A stretch of 64,000 nucleotides of DNA from Prochlorococcus sp. AG-670-N10 (GTDB lineage Bacteria > Cyanobacteriota > Cyanobacteriia > PCC-6307 > Cyanobiaceae). A program made the position numbers and the translations under genes. Each line of letters opens with the position of its first letter. Position 1 is the stretch's first letter. This document shows positions 52,958 through 63,147 of this stretch, piece after piece. The notes below the pieces were generated by a model, which worked only from the letters and a program-made list of their open reading frames with translations, ran no database searches and was not told the origin of the DNA. The DNA is taken from the NCBI GenBank assembly GCA_003209065.1, contig QCSX01000001.1:61736-125735 (forward strand), given 5' to 3'.

Positions 52958-55855
52958 TTATAAATTAATAATATTTGCACATCTCTCGCATAATTTAGTG
53001 TTTTCAATCCCTTTAACTGTAATTTTTTGATAATGCCAACATCTATCACATTTCAGACCTTTAGCTTTAAGAATCTGAATCTTTCCAAGTTCATTATTTT
53101 CGATACTTAAACAATCCTTAGATAAATTATTAACTATATTAAAATCAGAAACTATCAGCCAATCACGATATAAATCCACTTCTTTATTTCCAAATTTATC
53201 AAGCCAAGAAAGAGAATTTTTAAAAAACTCATTTTCAGGGAGGTAATTAACCTCAGTCTCAAGAGCAGCTCCAATCATTTGTTGAGTTCTACAACCTTCT
53301 ATTGCTTTATTAATTTCTACTCGCAATGTTCTTAAATTAGAAATATGTTCATTAAGTTCGGGATTAAGCCATGACTTAGGCAATTTTGGCCATCCTCTCT
53401 CAAATACTGATTTTTCAGTAGTCGAATATGGGATATTTTGCCAAATATCTTCGGCCATATGACACAGTACTGGAGAAATAATAACAGCTAAATTTTCTAC
53501 AATTTTGGACATCACAAACTGACAAGATCTTCTCCTGAATTGGGTTTTAGCACTTACATATAATCTATCTTTTGCGATATCTAAATAAAAATTAGATAAA
53601 TCCACAACACAAAAACTTTGCAATATTTGAAAAAACTTTGAAAATTCGTAATTTTCATATGCAATTGTTACTTGATCTGAGACTTCAACTAGTCTATTTA
53701 ACATCCATTGATCTAATAACGGTAACTGATCAATATCAATTTCCTCTAACGCAGGATCATAATCATGAATATTACCTAAAAGATATCTAGCTGTATTTCT
53801 TACTTTTCTATAAACATCTGAAAGTTGTTTTAGAATATTTGATCCAATTGGGACGTCAACTGAGTAATCAACAGAACTAACCCAAAGCCTAAGGACATCT
53901 GCTCCATAGGCAGGTTGGATTTTTTGGTTAGGACCACCATTAATAATAATATTAGGATCAACAACGTTACCTAAGGATTTACTCATTTTTCTTCCATTCT
54001 CATCTAAAGCAAATCCATGAGTTAGAACTTTCTTATAAGGCGGCTTATTATTTACTGCTACCGAAGTTAGCAAAGATGATTGAAACCAACCTCGATGTTG
54101 ATCAGATCCCTCTAAATACAAATCAGCTGGATATTGCAATTCTTCCCTTTGCTCACAAACTGCGGCCCAACTAGAACCTGAATCAAACCAGACATCCATA
54201 GTATCTAAACCTTTTTTCCAACGATGAGATTCATCTCTATATTTTTCTGGCAATAGTTTCTTCTCATCCCATTCCCACCATACATCTGCTCCATACTCCT
54301 CAAATAAACTTTTTATATGGTTAATAGTTTCAGTATTAATTAGTATTTCTTTCCCTTCTTTTTCATAGAAGACAGGTATTGGGACTCCCCACGACCTTTG
54401 TCTAGAAATACACCAATCACCTCTTCCAACAACCATCGAATAAATTCTCTTTTTACCTGTTTTTGGCATCCATTCAACATCTTCTATTGATTTCAAAGCT
54501 GAAGATCTAAATCCCTCTACTGATGCAAACCATTGTTCAGTTGCTCTAAAAATTGTAGGTTTTTTAGTTCTCCAATCATAAGGATATCTATGTTTATATT
54601 TTTCTTTTAAAAGGAGTAAGTTATTTTTCTCCAGATCTTCAATGATCAAATCATTAGCATCTTTTAAAACATTTAATCCGCAAAACTTTTCAGCATGCTC
54701 ATTTAAATTACCTTTTTCATCGACAATACAAGTTATGGGTAATTGATATTTTTGCCCAACATTAAAATCATCCATACCATGACCTGGGGCAGTATGTACA
54801 ATGCCCGTTCCAGAATCAGTGGTTATATAATCACCTCCAATTACAATCTTGCAAACCTTATTTTTTGTAGGATGCTGATACTCAATACCCTCTAACAATG
54901 AGCCTTTTACATCTAGTAAAACATTAAATTCTCTATCTAGCTTTTCACAAATTTCAGAAATTAAATCTCTTGCAAAAAGATGAATATTACCGTATTGATC
55001 TGAGGCAAAAACATAATTTATTCTAGGATTAATAGCTACTGCTTCATTACCAGGAATTGTCCATGGAGTAGTAGTCCATATAGCTATAAATAATTTATTT
55101 AAACTAGAGGGTAATTTATTTCTCAGATCTTTTTCTTCAAACTTGAGAAGAACTGCATCTGATAATTTTTTAATATTCAAAGAAACATAAATACTTTTTG
55201 AAAAATGCTCCTCAGGATACTCTAATTCTGCTTCTGCAAGTGCTGTTCTAGAACTTGGACTCCAGTGAACAGGTTTTAAACCTCTATATATGTAGTCATT
55301 TAAGAACATCTTTCCAAAAACACCAATCTGAGCAGACTCATAATTCTTTTTAAGGGTCAAATAGGGATTATCCCAGTCTCCCCAAATACCCCATCTCTTA
55401 AAACCTTCTAGTTGATTGTTAATTTGAATCTTTGCGTAATCTGTTGCTTTTTTTCTTAAACCCAAAGAATCTAAATTTCTTCTTTCATTGGATTTTAAAT
55501 TTTGTAGAACCTTTAACTCAATTGGCAGCCCATGGCAATCCCAACCAGGTACAAAATGTACTTTGAAACCTTTTAAGGTTTTGTATTTATTGATAATATC
55601 CTTTAAAACTTTATTCAAAGCATGTCCCATATGAAGGGAACCATTTGCGTAAGGCGGTCCATCATGCAAAGTGAAATTTTTACCTGAGTTAGATGAACCC
55701 AACTCCAAATCAATTTTATTTCTTGACCAGAATTCATGAATCTCTGGTTCCCTAACAACTGAATTAGCTCGCATCGAAAAATCAGTCTGCAGCAAATTTA
55801 AAGTATCTTTGTAAGAAAAAACAGATTTTTTTTCTTTGTTATTTTGTGATTTCAT
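52958..55855 (-). CDS. ileS: Isoleucyl-tRNA synthetase
   Basis: [37 protein letters not shown]-terminal CDRCWHY/CERC zinc site. Confidence 0.98.
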   Translation of the reverse strand: MKSQNNKEKKSVFSYKDTLNLLQTDFSMRANSVVREPEIHEFWSRNKIDLELGSSNSGKNFTLHDGPPYANGSLHMGHALNKVLKDIINKYKTLKGFKVHFVPGWDCHGLPIELKVLQNLKSNERRNLDSLGLRKKATDYAKIQINNQLEGFKRWGIWGDWDNPYLTLKKNYESAQIGVFGKMFLNDYIYRGLKPVHWSPSSRTALAEAELEYPEEHFSKSIYVSLNIKKLSDAVLLKFEEKDLRNKLPSSLNKLFIAIWTTTPWTIPGNEAVAINPRINYVFASDQYGNIHLFARDLISEICEKLDREFNVLLDVKGSLLEGIEYQHPTKNKVCKIVIGGDYITTDSGTGIVHTAPGHGMDDFNVGQKYQLPITCIVDEKGNLNEHAEKFCGLNVLKDANDLIIEDLEKNNLLLLKEKYKHRYPYDWRTKKPTIFRATEQWFASVEGFRSSALKSIEDVEWMPKTGKKRIYSMVVGRGDWCISRQRSWGVPIPVFYEKEGKEILINTETINHIKSLFEEYGADVWWEWDEKKLLPEKYRDESHRWKKGLDTMDVWFDSGSSWAAVCEQREELQYPADLYLEGSDQHRGWFQSSLLTSVAVNNKPPYKKVLTHGFALDENGRKMSKSLGNVVDPNIIINGGPNQKIQPAYGADVLRLWVSSVDYSVDVPIGSNILKQLSDVYRKVRNTARYLLGNIHDYDPALEEIDIDQLPLLDQWMLNRLVEVSDQVTIAYENYEFSKFFQILQSFCVVDLSNFYLDIAKDRLYVSAKTQFRRRSCQFVMSKIVENLAVIISPVLCHMAEDIWQNIPYSTTEKSVFERGWPKLPKSWLNPELNEHISNLRTLRVEINKAIEGCRTQQMIGAALETEVNYLPENEFFKNSLSWLDKFGNKEVDLYRDWLIVSDFNIVNNLSKDCLSIENNELGKIQILKAKGLKCDRCWHYQKITVKGIENTKLCERCANIINL

Positions 55856-55892
55856 TCGAAGTATAGAATTTATTTATAATTAATTAATTTTT

Positions 55893-56417
55893 TTATTTAA
55901 CCTCATTGATTGTATCTTTTGTAGATTGATTTGTTGCTTTTTTTTGCATCTCTAAAGTCAGTAAATTATTTTTATTTGAATTAACTATATTATCATTTTC
56001 ATCATTCCTAACCCACTTTTTTTTATTTAAATCTTCATTTTTTCTTCCAAATTTTAAAATATTATTTGAATTTAAAAAATCTTGTCTTGCAAGAGAGATG
56101 GCCTTTAAAAAAATTGAGAGATTTTTTTTCAATTCATCTAAAGTTTTTAATTTATTTTTCTCTTGATTAGTTAATTGATTCCACCTTATAGAAAATATTT
56201 CTACTACATAAAAAATGAGTAATATAGTTATGACAGTAAAAATTGAAAAATATAAAGTATTAAAACTATTTTGTTTGAAAATTAATAACAGCCCAATAAC
56301 TAGGTTTAAACCACCTTTTATAAAATCTCTTGGTCTGCCTAATTCGATATATATTAAAGGCATTAACAAAAATATAATTCCAAAAAATAAATATAAAAAG
56401 CCTAAATAAATTGTCAA
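55893..56417 (-). CDS. Ycf66-like membrane protein
   Basis: Hydrophobic N-terminus; LSIFLKAISLARQDFLNS near the C-terminus; low-complexity Asn/Lys tail. Confidence 0.55.
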   Translation of the reverse strand: MTIYLGFLYLFFGIIFLLMPLIYIELGRPRDFIKGGLNLVIGLLLIFKQNSFNTLYFSIFTVITILLIFYVVEIFSIRWNQLTNQEKNKLKTLDELKKNLSIFLKAISLARQDFLNSNNILKFGRKNEDLNKKKWVRNDENDNIVNSNKNNLLTLEMQKKATNQSTKDTINEVK

Positions 56418-56501
56418 AAAATTTTTTATTGATATCCAAATTATAGTAAATATGCAAACAGTTAACTAATTTAATTGCTTAATATTAATTTTCCCTTGAA
56501 A

Positions 56502-56583
56502 TGCGGTCGGGGAGACTTGAACTCCCACACCCGAAGATACGAGTACCTAAAACTCGCGCGTCTACCAATTCCGCCACGACCGC
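56502..56583 (-). tRNA. tRNA-Leu (TAG anticodon)
   Basis: Reverse strand GCGGTCGTGGCGGAATTGGTAGACGCGCGAGTTTTAGGTACTCGTATCTTCGGGTGTGGGAGTTCAAGTCTCCCCGACCGCA; long variable arm; anticodon loop TTTAGGT. Confidence 0.97.
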
Positions 56584-56722
56584 TTAATTAAATTTTAGTT
56601 TAGCGAGGTATATTTTAAAAATATTTTTTACTTAAGATCCTTAATTTGACACATAATACTAGGCTCGATAATTTTAGAAAAATTTAAGAATGTTTGATAT
56701 TGTTGTGCAATCACTATGATTT

Positions 56723-57775
56723 ATTGGTTATATTACTTTTAGATTAAAAGAAACAATTTCAAATTTAACTAGTAAAAATAAAAATATTCAAACTAATTCC
56801 TCCAAGACATTTAACTGGAACAGGGAGATCAAAAATTATGTCGATCCTCCTAGTTTTTGGAATCCCACATTAGGTCTGTTTTTTGGTGGTTATTTTCTTG
56901 CTTTCCTTAGTATATGGCAATGGTACCGTGGAGTTTGGCCTCTGCCTCTATTAGTTGCTACTGCATTTCTTGCTCTTCATATTGAAGGAACCGTGATACA
57001 TGATGCATGTCATAAGGCTGCCCATCCTGTGCCCTGGATAAACCAAGCAATGGGACATGGGTCAGCTATACTTTTAGGCTTCAGTTTTCCAGTTTTCACT
57101 AGAGTCCACCTACAACATCACATTCATGTAAATGATCCCAAAAATGATCCAGACCATATTGTGAGTACTTTTGGGCCAATTTGGCTTATTGCTCCAAGAT
57201 TTTTTTATCATGAAATATTTTTCTTTCAGAGAAAACTATGGAGAAAATATGAATTACTACAGTGGGGAATAGAGAGATCCATATTTATAACAATTATTTT
57301 AGCTGGCTTAAAATTTGACTTTATGAACTTAATTTATAATTTATGGTTTGGTCCTGCATTAATGGTTGGAGTCACTTTAGGTATTTTCTTTGATTATCTC
57401 CCTCATAGGCCATTTCGCTCAAAAAATAAATGGATAAACTCAAGAGTTTATCCAGGCAAATTTTTGAATATTCTCATAATGGGTCAAAATTATCATTTAA
57501 TCCATCACCTATGGCCTTCAATTCCCTGGTTTGAATACAAAATAGCTTACGAAAAAACCAAACCTTTACTAGACATCAAAGGTTCACCTCAAAGAGTAGG
57601 GATTTTTGAAACTAAAGATGATACTTTTAACTTTATTTATGATCTACTTATAGGGATAAGAAGCCACAAAAGTAAAAAAGGAAAACTCAGAAAAATAATA
57701 AATTTATTCCCTAATTTTAAAATAAAAAAATTTTTATTAAGGATAGTTAATAACACTTTTATCGGCAGTAATTAA
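56723..57775 (+). CDS. crtR: Beta-carotene hydroxylase (CrtR family)
   Basis: Open frame from 56720. NPTLGLFFGGYFLAFLSIWQWYRGVWPLPLLVATAFLALHIEGTVIHDACHKAAHP...HLQHHIHVNDPKNDPDH...NYHLIHHLWPSIPWF. The track starts at GTG 56993, inside the conserved HDACH region; true start unclear. Confidence 0.9.
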   Translation: MGYITFRLKETISNLTSKNKNIQTNSSKTFNWNREIKNYVDPPSFWNPTLGLFFGGYFLAFLSIWQWYRGVWPLPLLVATAFLALHIEGTVIHDACHKAAHPVPWINQAMGHGSAILLGFSFPVFTRVHLQHHIHVNDPKNDPDHIVSTFGPIWLIAPRFFYHEIFFFQRKLWRKYELLQWGIERSIFITIILAGLKFDFMNLIYNLWFGPALMVGVTLGIFFDYLPHRPFRSKNKWINSRVYPGKFLNILIMGQNYHLIHHLWPSIPWFEYKIAYEKTKPLLDIKGSPQRVGIFETKDDTFNFIYDLLIGIRSHKSKKGKLRKIINLFPNFKIKKFLLRIVNNTFIGSN

Positions 57776-58096
57776 TTATTCATTATTGATTTTTGGCACT
57801 TTAAAAAATTTATTTTCTCTTGAGGGTGCTAAATCTAAAAGTTCTTCAGAATTTCCATAATCTATCTTTTCATCTTTTCTCAATACATTGACCACTTCTA
57901 TAGCTCTAGTGGTGCATGGAATGTTCTCGGTATTAATTTTTTCTAATTGTTTGATATATTCCAAAATCTTTTCTAACTGCTTTGCATGTTGATGTATCTC
58001 ACTTGCATTTAATTCTAGTCTTGCTAATTGTGCTACTTTTTTTACTTCATCACTGCTAATTCGTTTCATCTGCTTTACATTATCAAAAGAATTCAT
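57776..58096 (-). CDS. gatC: Aspartyl/glutamyl-tRNA amidotransferase subunit C
   Basis: ISSDEVKKVAQLARLELNASEIHQHAKQLEKILEYIKQLEKINTENI. Confidence 0.93.
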   Translation of the reverse strand: MNSFDNVKQMKRISSDEVKKVAQLARLELNASEIHQHAKQLEKILEYIKQLEKINTENIPCTTRAIEVVNVLRKDEKIDYGNSEELLDLAPSRENKFFKVPKINNE

Positions 58097-58247
58097 TTAT
58101 TAATAATAAAGGATTTTTGAAAACAATACTTAAACCCACAATGAATTCAACAAAATTGATAAAAATCTACTTATATAATCTCATAACAAAGAATAAAAAT
58201 TCTTTTATGCTTCAAAAGCTAGACTAAATTGTGTTTCACCGCTAAAA

Positions 58248-58886
58248 ATAAACTTAGATAAGTATTTAAAAATAGATAGACAATCTTTTAAAAAAAACTT
58301 TTTTTCTAGACATTCTAAGCTGGTGGCGCCTGACTTGATTGGATGCTATCTGATTAGAAATAGGCTTGATAAAGGCATTTTAAAAGGAATGATAGTTGAG
58401 ACTGAAGCTTATTCACAAGAAGAAGAGGCCTGTCATGGACATAACAAAAAGACTTCTTCTAATAAAGTATTATTTGGTGAACCAGGAAGATTTTATATTT
58501 ACAGATCGTACGGGATTCATCATTGTTTAAACATTGTCACTTATAAAGATAATTTTGCAAGTGGTGTTTTAATTAGGTCGGTTTTTATTTCAAATAAAAA
58601 CGAAAGAGCAGCTTCTGGACCAGGATTAGTTACCAAAACATTTGAAGTTGATGATAAATTAAATTCCCTCGATATTATTGATAATGAATATTTATCGATC
58701 AGCAAAGGAGATTTTTATCTAAATAAAAAAGATTTAGTTCAAACAACAAGAATTGGCATATCTAAAGCAAAAAATATAAAATGGCGATGGTATCTTAAAA
58801 GGAGCAGAAGTATTAGTAAAAGGGAAAAAGGAGATAGAAATCCTTCTTTAAAAAATTCAACTAATAGTTTGTCTCATATAAAATAA
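58248..58886 (+). CDS. 3-methyladenine DNA glycosylase (MPG/AAG family)
   Basis: [62 protein letters not shown]. Track start is GTG 58323; the upstream in-frame [19 protein letters not shown] resembles the AAG N-terminus. 5' end uncertain. Confidence 0.88.
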   Translation: MNLDKYLKIDRQSFKKNFFSRHSKLVAPDLIGCYLIRNRLDKGILKGMIVETEAYSQEEEACHGHNKKTSSNKVLFGEPGRFYIYRSYGIHHCLNIVTYKDNFASGVLIRSVFISNKNERAASGPGLVTKTFEVDDKLNSLDIIDNEYLSISKGDFYLNKKDLVQTTRIGISKAKNIKWRWYLKRSRSISKREKGDRNPSLKNSTNSLSHIK

Positions 58887-59902
58887 TGGGAAATTGGCCT
58901 CACAAACATATCCTCACACTTTCAAATTTCTCAAAAGAAGATTATATATCAATTTTTGAGTTAACTGAAAGATTTAAGTCACTTAATAATGCCGGTACAA
59001 AAAAAATCCCTGCTTTACAAGGAACATTAATAACATCAATATTTTTTGAAGCTAGTACTAGAACTCGCAATAGCTTTGAGCTTGCTGCCAAAAGGCTTTC
59101 TGCTGATGTGCAAAGTTTTTCTCCTTCTTCAAGTTCTTTAAGTAAAGGAGAAACTCTCATAGACACTGCCCTAACATATGCTGCCATGGGTTCTGATATT
59201 TTAGTTATTAGACATTCATCGAGCCATGTCCCTTTAGAAATTTCAAAGAAATTAGATGCCTCTAATGCAAAGACTTCGGTTCTTAATGCTGGAGATGGTT
59301 TACATAGCCATCCCAGTCAAGGATTACTAGATCTTTACACATTAATAAAATTCTTTTCTCCAAAATCTCTAAACCCAGAGATCTTATATTCAAAAAAAAT
59401 ATTAATAGTTGGGGATGTAATCCATTCTAGAGTTGCCAGATCAAATCTTTGGGCATTGACGGCATTTGGAGCAAATATAATCTTGTGTGGTCCACCAACA
59501 CTTATTCCTGAGGAATTTAAAGATTTTGTAAGTAGTTCTCCTCCAAATCAATTAAGCGATCCAGTTTCATCGAGAGGTTCTATCACAATTTCAAGGTCAT
59601 TAGAAGAATCCATAAAACATGCTGATGCAGTTATTATTCTAAGATTACAAAAAGAAAGAATGGTGGAGAACTTATTAAGCAGTATCAAATCATATAGTGA
59701 AAGTTATTGTTTAACTCCAGAGAAACTATCTTTAAATGATAAAGATATTCCTATTCTGCATCCAGGGCCTATTAATCGTGGTATTGAAATTAGCAGTAGA
59801 ATAGTTGATGAATATCCAAATTGCTTAATCAATGATCAAGTTTCTAATGGTATTCCTACAAGAATGGCTTTACTTTATCTTTTAAATAAATTTAATAAGT
59901 AA
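58886..59902 (+). CDS. pyrB: Aspartate carbamoyltransferase catalytic subunit
   Basis: [42 protein letters not shown]. Confidence 0.97.
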   Translation: MGNWPHKHILTLSNFSKEDYISIFELTERFKSLNNAGTKKIPALQGTLITSIFFEASTRTRNSFELAAKRLSADVQSFSPSSSSLSKGETLIDTALTYAAMGSDILVIRHSSSHVPLEISKKLDASNAKTSVLNAGDGLHSHPSQGLLDLYTLIKFFSPKSLNPEILYSKKILIVGDVIHSRVARSNLWALTAFGANIILCGPPTLIPEEFKDFVSSSPPNQLSDPVSSRGSITISRSLEESIKHADAVIILRLQKERMVENLLSSIKSYSESYCLTPEKLSLNDKDIPILHPGPINRGIEISSRIVDEYPNCLINDQVSNGIPTRMALLYLLNKFNK

Positions 59903-59904
59903 AT

Positions 59905-60246
59905 TTAAAGCAATTTAAGACTTTCGGTAAAAAAACCGTAAAGCAAACCCAATCTTAGTGAATCCATTAACAATACTAATAATTTTTTCCTCCTATCAAA
60001 TCGAATTCTTCGTCTAAATTGAATCAAAATTTCTATAAAAAATACTGACAAGAAAGCACCTACCGGGTCAATCAATTCTGCTACTGCACTTATCATTCCT
60101 AATGAACTCCCGAAAAAATAACCAGTCAAAACAACAGTTAAAGCTAAAGAGTATCTACGCCATGGATTTACTGCCCATTGGCTTAGACTATTAAAATTAT
60201 CAATAATTAAGAGTTGAAATTTAGTCTTTTGGGGTTTAGTAACCAT
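59905..60246 (-). CDS. ycf20: DUF565/Ycf20-like membrane protein
   Basis: WAVNPWRRYSLALTVVLTGYFFGSSLGMISA...DSLRLGLLYGFFTESLKLL. Confidence 0.75.
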   Translation of the reverse strand: MVTKPQKTKFQLLIIDNFNSLSQWAVNPWRRYSLALTVVLTGYFFGSSLGMISAVAELIDPVGAFLSVFFIEILIQFRRRIRFDRRKKLLVLLMDSLRLGLLYGFFTESLKLL

Positions 60247-60272
60247 TATTTTAATAAATGTAAGTACAAAAT

Positions 60273-60482
60273 CTATTTAGAATCTGATTTAACTTTAGGA
60301 TTACCTTCAATTAATTCAAGTAAAGCCTCCATTTGTGCAAGAACCCCTCTTAGTTCTCCTGGTTCAGGAAATAGTCCATCATCTTGAATTCCTAAATGCA
60401 TTTCTCTTAATTCCTGCCTTAAATAACGTAAATGGCTAACAACTTGCTCTTTTTTTGTTTGTGACATAATAGGCTCCGGCAA
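60273..60482 (-). CDS. Small conserved hypothetical protein
   Basis: 69 aa MSQTKKEQVVSHLRYLRQELREMHLGIQDDGLFPEPGELRGVLAQMEALLELIEG; coherent codon use in a compact arrangement. Confidence 0.65.
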   Translation of the reverse strand: MPEPIMSQTKKEQVVSHLRYLRQELREMHLGIQDDGLFPEPGELRGVLAQMEALLELIEGNPKVKSDSK

Positions 60483-60596
60483 ACTAACTTTAATGATTTT
60501 TTTTCTTAAAGAGATTTGAAAGTTTGTAAGTAATTAATAATCCAATAAATTTTGATTACTTGAGGTTATATTAAAAATATATTGGAATAATTTAAT

Positions 60597-60797
60597 ATGA
60601 GATTTATAAATCAAAACAAAATAACGAAAGAACTTGTAAGTGTTTTCAATTTGGAAATGTTTTTTGAGCTTTATATAAGATTAGAAGATGAAAATCATTC
60701 CTCACCATTTGATGGATCAAAAGATTTTTATATGATTCAGCTCTTGGCAATTAATAGGGCTGAATTATCTTCTGATTATGATCAAATTACATGTTAG
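60597..60797 (+). CDS. Small hypothetical protein
   Basis: 66 aa ORF directly upstream of, and overlapping, coaBC. Confidence 0.55.
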   Translation: MRFINQNKITKELVSVFNLEMFFELYIRLEDENHSSPFDGSKDFYMIQLLAINRAELSSDYDQITC

Positions 60798-62064
60798 GAA
60801 CCATTTGATGAAGAATAAAGCCAAAGAATTAAAAGTTAAGATTCTTATATTGATAACTGGAAGTATTGCTGCAGTAAGAATCCCTTTACTTGTGAGTCAA
60901 TTAGTTAAGGATAATTATGATGTAAGGTGTGTTGTTTCTGAAAAAGCCGAAAAATTAATTCAGCCAGTTTCACTTTCTATTTTAAGTAGGAATGCTTGCA
61001 TATTAGATAAGGATCAATGGTCATATCGTCAATCCAGACCATTACATATCGATTTATGCAATTGGGCTGATGTTTTAATAATGGCTCCCTTGACTGCAAC
61101 AACTTTATCTAAATGGGTTACAGGTAATGCAGACGGATTAATCTCTAGTATTCTAATAGCAAATGATAAGCCAATAATTGTTGCCCCTGCAATGAATTCT
61201 AAGATGTGGAATAATCAGGCTGTTCAAAAAAATTATAAATATCTTCAAGATTACCCTAATATTTTACTTCTTAAGCCAAGTGAAGGGATATTAGCTTGCG
61301 ACGAGATTGGAATTGGTAAAATACCTCCCAATGATTTAATACAATTAGCTCTAAAGTTTATTCTTTTACAAAATAAAAAGCCCTATTACAGAGATTTATT
61401 AAAAAAAGAGTTTTTAATTACAGGTGGTTGTACCTCAGAAAAAATTGATGCTGCCAGACAGATAACAAACAATAGTTCAGGAACTATGGGCTTAATGCTT
61501 GCTCAAGTAGCTAGATTTAGAGGTGCAAATGTCAAATATATACATGGTCCTATAAGAAATAAACTAGATATCACTGAAGGCATAATAAGTGTAGAAATAG
61601 AGAATAGTTCTGATTTAATTGAGGAAATTGAAAAAGAAATTTCTAATTGTGATTATTTTATTATGAACGCCGCAGTAGCAGATTTCAAAATTTCAGGCGA
61701 TACGTCACAAAAAATTCCTAAAAATAAATTTAACAACTTTTTTAATAATAGTATCGAATTTGTTCCAGACATCTTAAGAGATATAAGTAAAGCGAAAAAA
61801 GAAAATCAAATTTTTGTTGGATTTTGTGCATTCACAGGTTCTATTGAAAGTGCAAGAAAAACCATCAAAGAGAAGTTAATGATTAAGGGTTGTGATTTAA
61901 TATTTGCAAATCCTATAGATATTGAAGAGCAAGGATTTGGTCATTTAGCTAAAAATGAAGGTTGGCTTTTTGATAGAAGAAATATGGAAAATCATATAGA
62001 AAAAACATCGAAAATTGAATTAGCTAATAATTTGATAAATCAAATTATTTCAACTAATAAATAA
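60778..62064 (+). CDS. coaBC: Bifunctional phosphopantothenoylcysteine decarboxylase/phosphopantothenate-cysteine ligase
   Basis: ILITGSIAAVRIPLLVSQL, APLTATTLSKWVTGNADGLIS, APAMNSKMWNNQAVQ, ITGGCTSEKIDAARQITNNSSGTMG. Confidence 0.94.
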   Translation: MIKLHVRNHLMKNKAKELKVKILILITGSIAAVRIPLLVSQLVKDNYDVRCVVSEKAEKLIQPVSLSILSRNACILDKDQWSYRQSRPLHIDLCNWADVLIMAPLTATTLSKWVTGNADGLISSILIANDKPIIVAPAMNSKMWNNQAVQKNYKYLQDYPNILLLKPSEGILACDEIGIGKIPPNDLIQLALKFILLQNKKPYYRDLLKKEFLITGGCTSEKIDAARQITNNSSGTMGLMLAQVARFRGANVKYIHGPIRNKLDITEGIISVEIENSSDLIEEIEKEISNCDYFIMNAAVADFKISGDTSQKIPKNKFNNFFNNSIEFVPDILRDISKAKKENQIFVGFCAFTGSIESARKTIKEKLMIKGCDLIFANPIDIEEQGFGHLAKNEGWLFDRRNMENHIEKTSKIELANNLINQIISTNK

Positions 62065-62280
62065 TCTACAAAACTATATTTGTATTTTTTTGTAATCTTA
62101 AGCCTTAAAAATAGTCTTATATCTTAAAATAACTCAAGTTTTTAAATAATTAAAAAAGCTACGGGTTGTTTCGAGGATCTAAAAAACTTACTTTTATGGT
62201 TCTTGACCTTGTAGTATCCGTACTGAACATTTTAAGGTAACCCTTTACCAGCAGTCACAGAACTTTATTGAAATTTTATT

Positions 62281-63075
62281 ATGAGAATTCGTTCTTTCTT
62301 AGCTTTTGTTATTTCACTTTGCTTAACTTTTGCTTTCGTCCCAGATAAAATATATGCTTTCTCAGAAAGAGGAAACGCTCAATTTACTGATGTTGTAAAT
62401 ACAGGAAAAGCTAATGATTGTCCATCATTAGATTCATCCTTGGTTGGATCAATATCCTTAGGAAATGGAGATTCCTTAAAGGGGATATGCATGCATCCAA
62501 CTGAAGTTTATGTAAAAGTCCCTGGTTCTAAACGCCAAGAAGCAGAATTTGTTGCGACAAAAATTATTAGCCCCAGAAATAACACTACAGTTACAGAGGT
62601 CTATGGAGATATAGACTCCGGAACGTTTACTGAAAAAGGTGGTATTGATTTTCAATTAATTACTGTTCTAACTCCTGGAGGCTTAGAGGTGCCATTTGCA
62701 TTCTCTGCCAAAGATTTAACAGCTGATCTACCTTCATTAATTGAGCCAGGTACAGAACTGAATGGGGCGACATTCACCCCTAATTATAGAACCGGAGATT
62801 TTTTAGATCCTAAAGCAAGAGCTAAAAATACTGGTGTAGAATACGCGCAAGGATTAGTTGCTCTAGGAGGTGATGATGAAGAGCTTGCGAAAGAAAATAT
62901 TAAAGTTGATGTAAATGGTACGGGAGTAGTAACATTATCAATTGAAAATGTAGATTCTGATACAGATGAATTTGCAGGTACATTTGTAGCTATCCAACCT
63001 TCTGATACGGATATGGGTTCAAAAGAACCCCTTGATGTAAAAATTATTGGTGAGCTATACGGAAGAAAAGCTTAA
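62281..63075 (+). CDS. psbO: Photosystem II manganese-stabilizing protein
   Basis: Signal peptide; CPSLDSSLVGSI, CMHPTEVYVKVPGSKRQEAEFVATKIISPRNNTTVTEVYG, NTGVEYAQGLVALGGDDEEL. Confidence 0.97.
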   Translation: MRIRSFLAFVISLCLTFAFVPDKIYAFSERGNAQFTDVVNTGKANDCPSLDSSLVGSISLGNGDSLKGICMHPTEVYVKVPGSKRQEAEFVATKIISPRNNTTVTEVYGDIDSGTFTEKGGIDFQLITVLTPGGLEVPFAFSAKDLTADLPSLIEPGTELNGATFTPNYRTGDFLDPKARAKNTGVEYAQGLVALGGDDEELAKENIKVDVNGTGVVTLSIENVDSDTDEFAGTFVAIQPSDTDMGSKEPLDVKIIGELYGRKA

Positions 63076-63090
63076 TTTTAAAGAAAGATG

Positions 63091-63121
63091 AAAAAAGAGG
63101 GTTTAAGCCCTCTTTTTTTTT
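63091..63121 (+). terminator. Intrinsic terminator downstream of psbO
   Basis: AAAAAAGAGGG-TTTAAG-CCCTCTTTTTTTTT: GC-rich hairpin core plus T9 tract. Confidence 0.9.
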
Positions 63122-63147
63122 CTAAATTTATCTTATAAAAACATAAA

